Assembly (NCBI GenBank): GCA_031216445.1
Contig: CM062206.1
Coordinates: 26,618,501-26,682,500, forward strand
Origin: Lateolabrax maculatus
Lineage: Eukaryota > Chordata > Actinopteri > Acropomatiformes > Lateolabracidae
Reading direction: 5' to 3'
DNA: 64,000 bases
The position numbers and the translations under genes are program-made. The notes beneath the pieces were generated by a model that saw only the letters and a list, made by a program, of their open reading frames with translations, made no database searches and had not been told where the DNA came from. Below are positions 63,646-64,000 of the stretch, one piece after another; the first letter of the stretch is position 1; every line of letters starts with the position of its first letter.

Positions 63646-64000
63646 TGTGAGAGAGAGTGAGAGAGAGTAAGAAAACCCTTTTAATATTACAATAGACTAA
63701 TGTTAATATATTCGTATTGTTTCTACTCAATACTATTAACTAACAACTACTAATACTTTTAACATTACATTTCATAATTCATCTGGAAGGTAAACTTTTT
63801 GGATGCATCTTCTGGTCAACTACTGTGTGACTCAAGTTAAGGACACACCTGCACACATACAGTAAATGCTCAGTATCCTGGTTATAAATCATGTTTGCAT
63901 GGAACAAGTACAGTAAGTAAGTAGCCTTGTCTGGTTAATACAAAATAAGTGACCACCGGCAGTTTTAATTACTGATTTAGTAGTGCATAGTAGTGTCCCC

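Larger units (their letters stand above)
63147..64000 (-). other. magt1 intron (open to the window edge)
   Basis: No further magt1 exon is visible up to the window end. Holds (GA)n at 63523-63545 and (GT)n at 63600-63642. Confidence 0.75.

Noticed and set aside
1..64000. CRISPR arrays, tRNA or rRNA genes, bacterial operons
   Set aside because: None seen. The only regularly repeated units are microsatellites and transposon ends, and the gene structure is eukaryotic.

Overview
This is vertebrate nuclear DNA, almost certainly from a teleost fish. The genes are split by introns with standard splice sites. The three genes encode proteins recognisable across vertebrates. The spaces between them are packed with fish-type repeats: Tc1 transposons, L2 LINEs, Ty3/Gypsy elements, an old class I endogenous retrovirus, CA/GT microsatellites and small non-autonomous DNA elements. 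There are no bacterial-style operons or CRISPR arrays.

Three protein-coding genes are supported, all on the minus strand. (1) abhd18, complete: 13 coding exons from the start codon at 18231 to the stop at 473, 436 residues, an alpha/beta-hydrolase-fold protein with an intact GISMGG nucleophile elbow. One of its introns (9816-10157) is a minor-spliceosome AT-AC (U12) intron. (2) igbp1 (alpha4, regulator of PP2A-type phosphatase catalytic subunits), complete: 3 coding exons, 35688 to 31885, 360 residues. (3) magt1 (oligosaccharyltransferase OST3/OST6 subunit), C-terminal part only: 7 exons from 63146 to 58311, 205 residues, including all four membrane segments; the thioredoxin-like N-terminal half lies beyond the window.

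Layout: 1-18250 abhd18, with a Tc1 element in intron 10, hairpin-rich sequence in intron 11 and a repeat-filled intron 3. 18250-31884 is intergenic: a CpG-containing stretch near 20.4-21.1 kb, a hAT-like element, an LTR plus RT/RNase H relic of an endogenous retrovirus, an L2 LINE and two nested Tc1 fragments. 31885-35700 igbp1 with a compact promoter carrying YY1-like and ETS-like motifs. 35850-50121 is a transposon graveyard: a decayed Gypsy element with a YLDN reverse-transcriptase motif, a second L2 copy and a much younger Gypsy element with a 959-codon pol reading frame. 50122-58310 is intergenic with dispersed repeats. 58311-64000 is the 3' part of magt1.

The most distinctive signals are the U12 intron next to a 28-nt exon, two abhd18 splice acceptors that sit directly behind GT-repeat tracts, a four-member family of small transposons with exact 10-bp target-site duplications in three copies and a helicase-like coding fragment, and a 40-bp perfect palindrome that looks like a template-switch product. 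No function beyond the family level is claimed. Exon structures were derived by hand from reading frames, splice sites and remembered family conservation, without alignment software.
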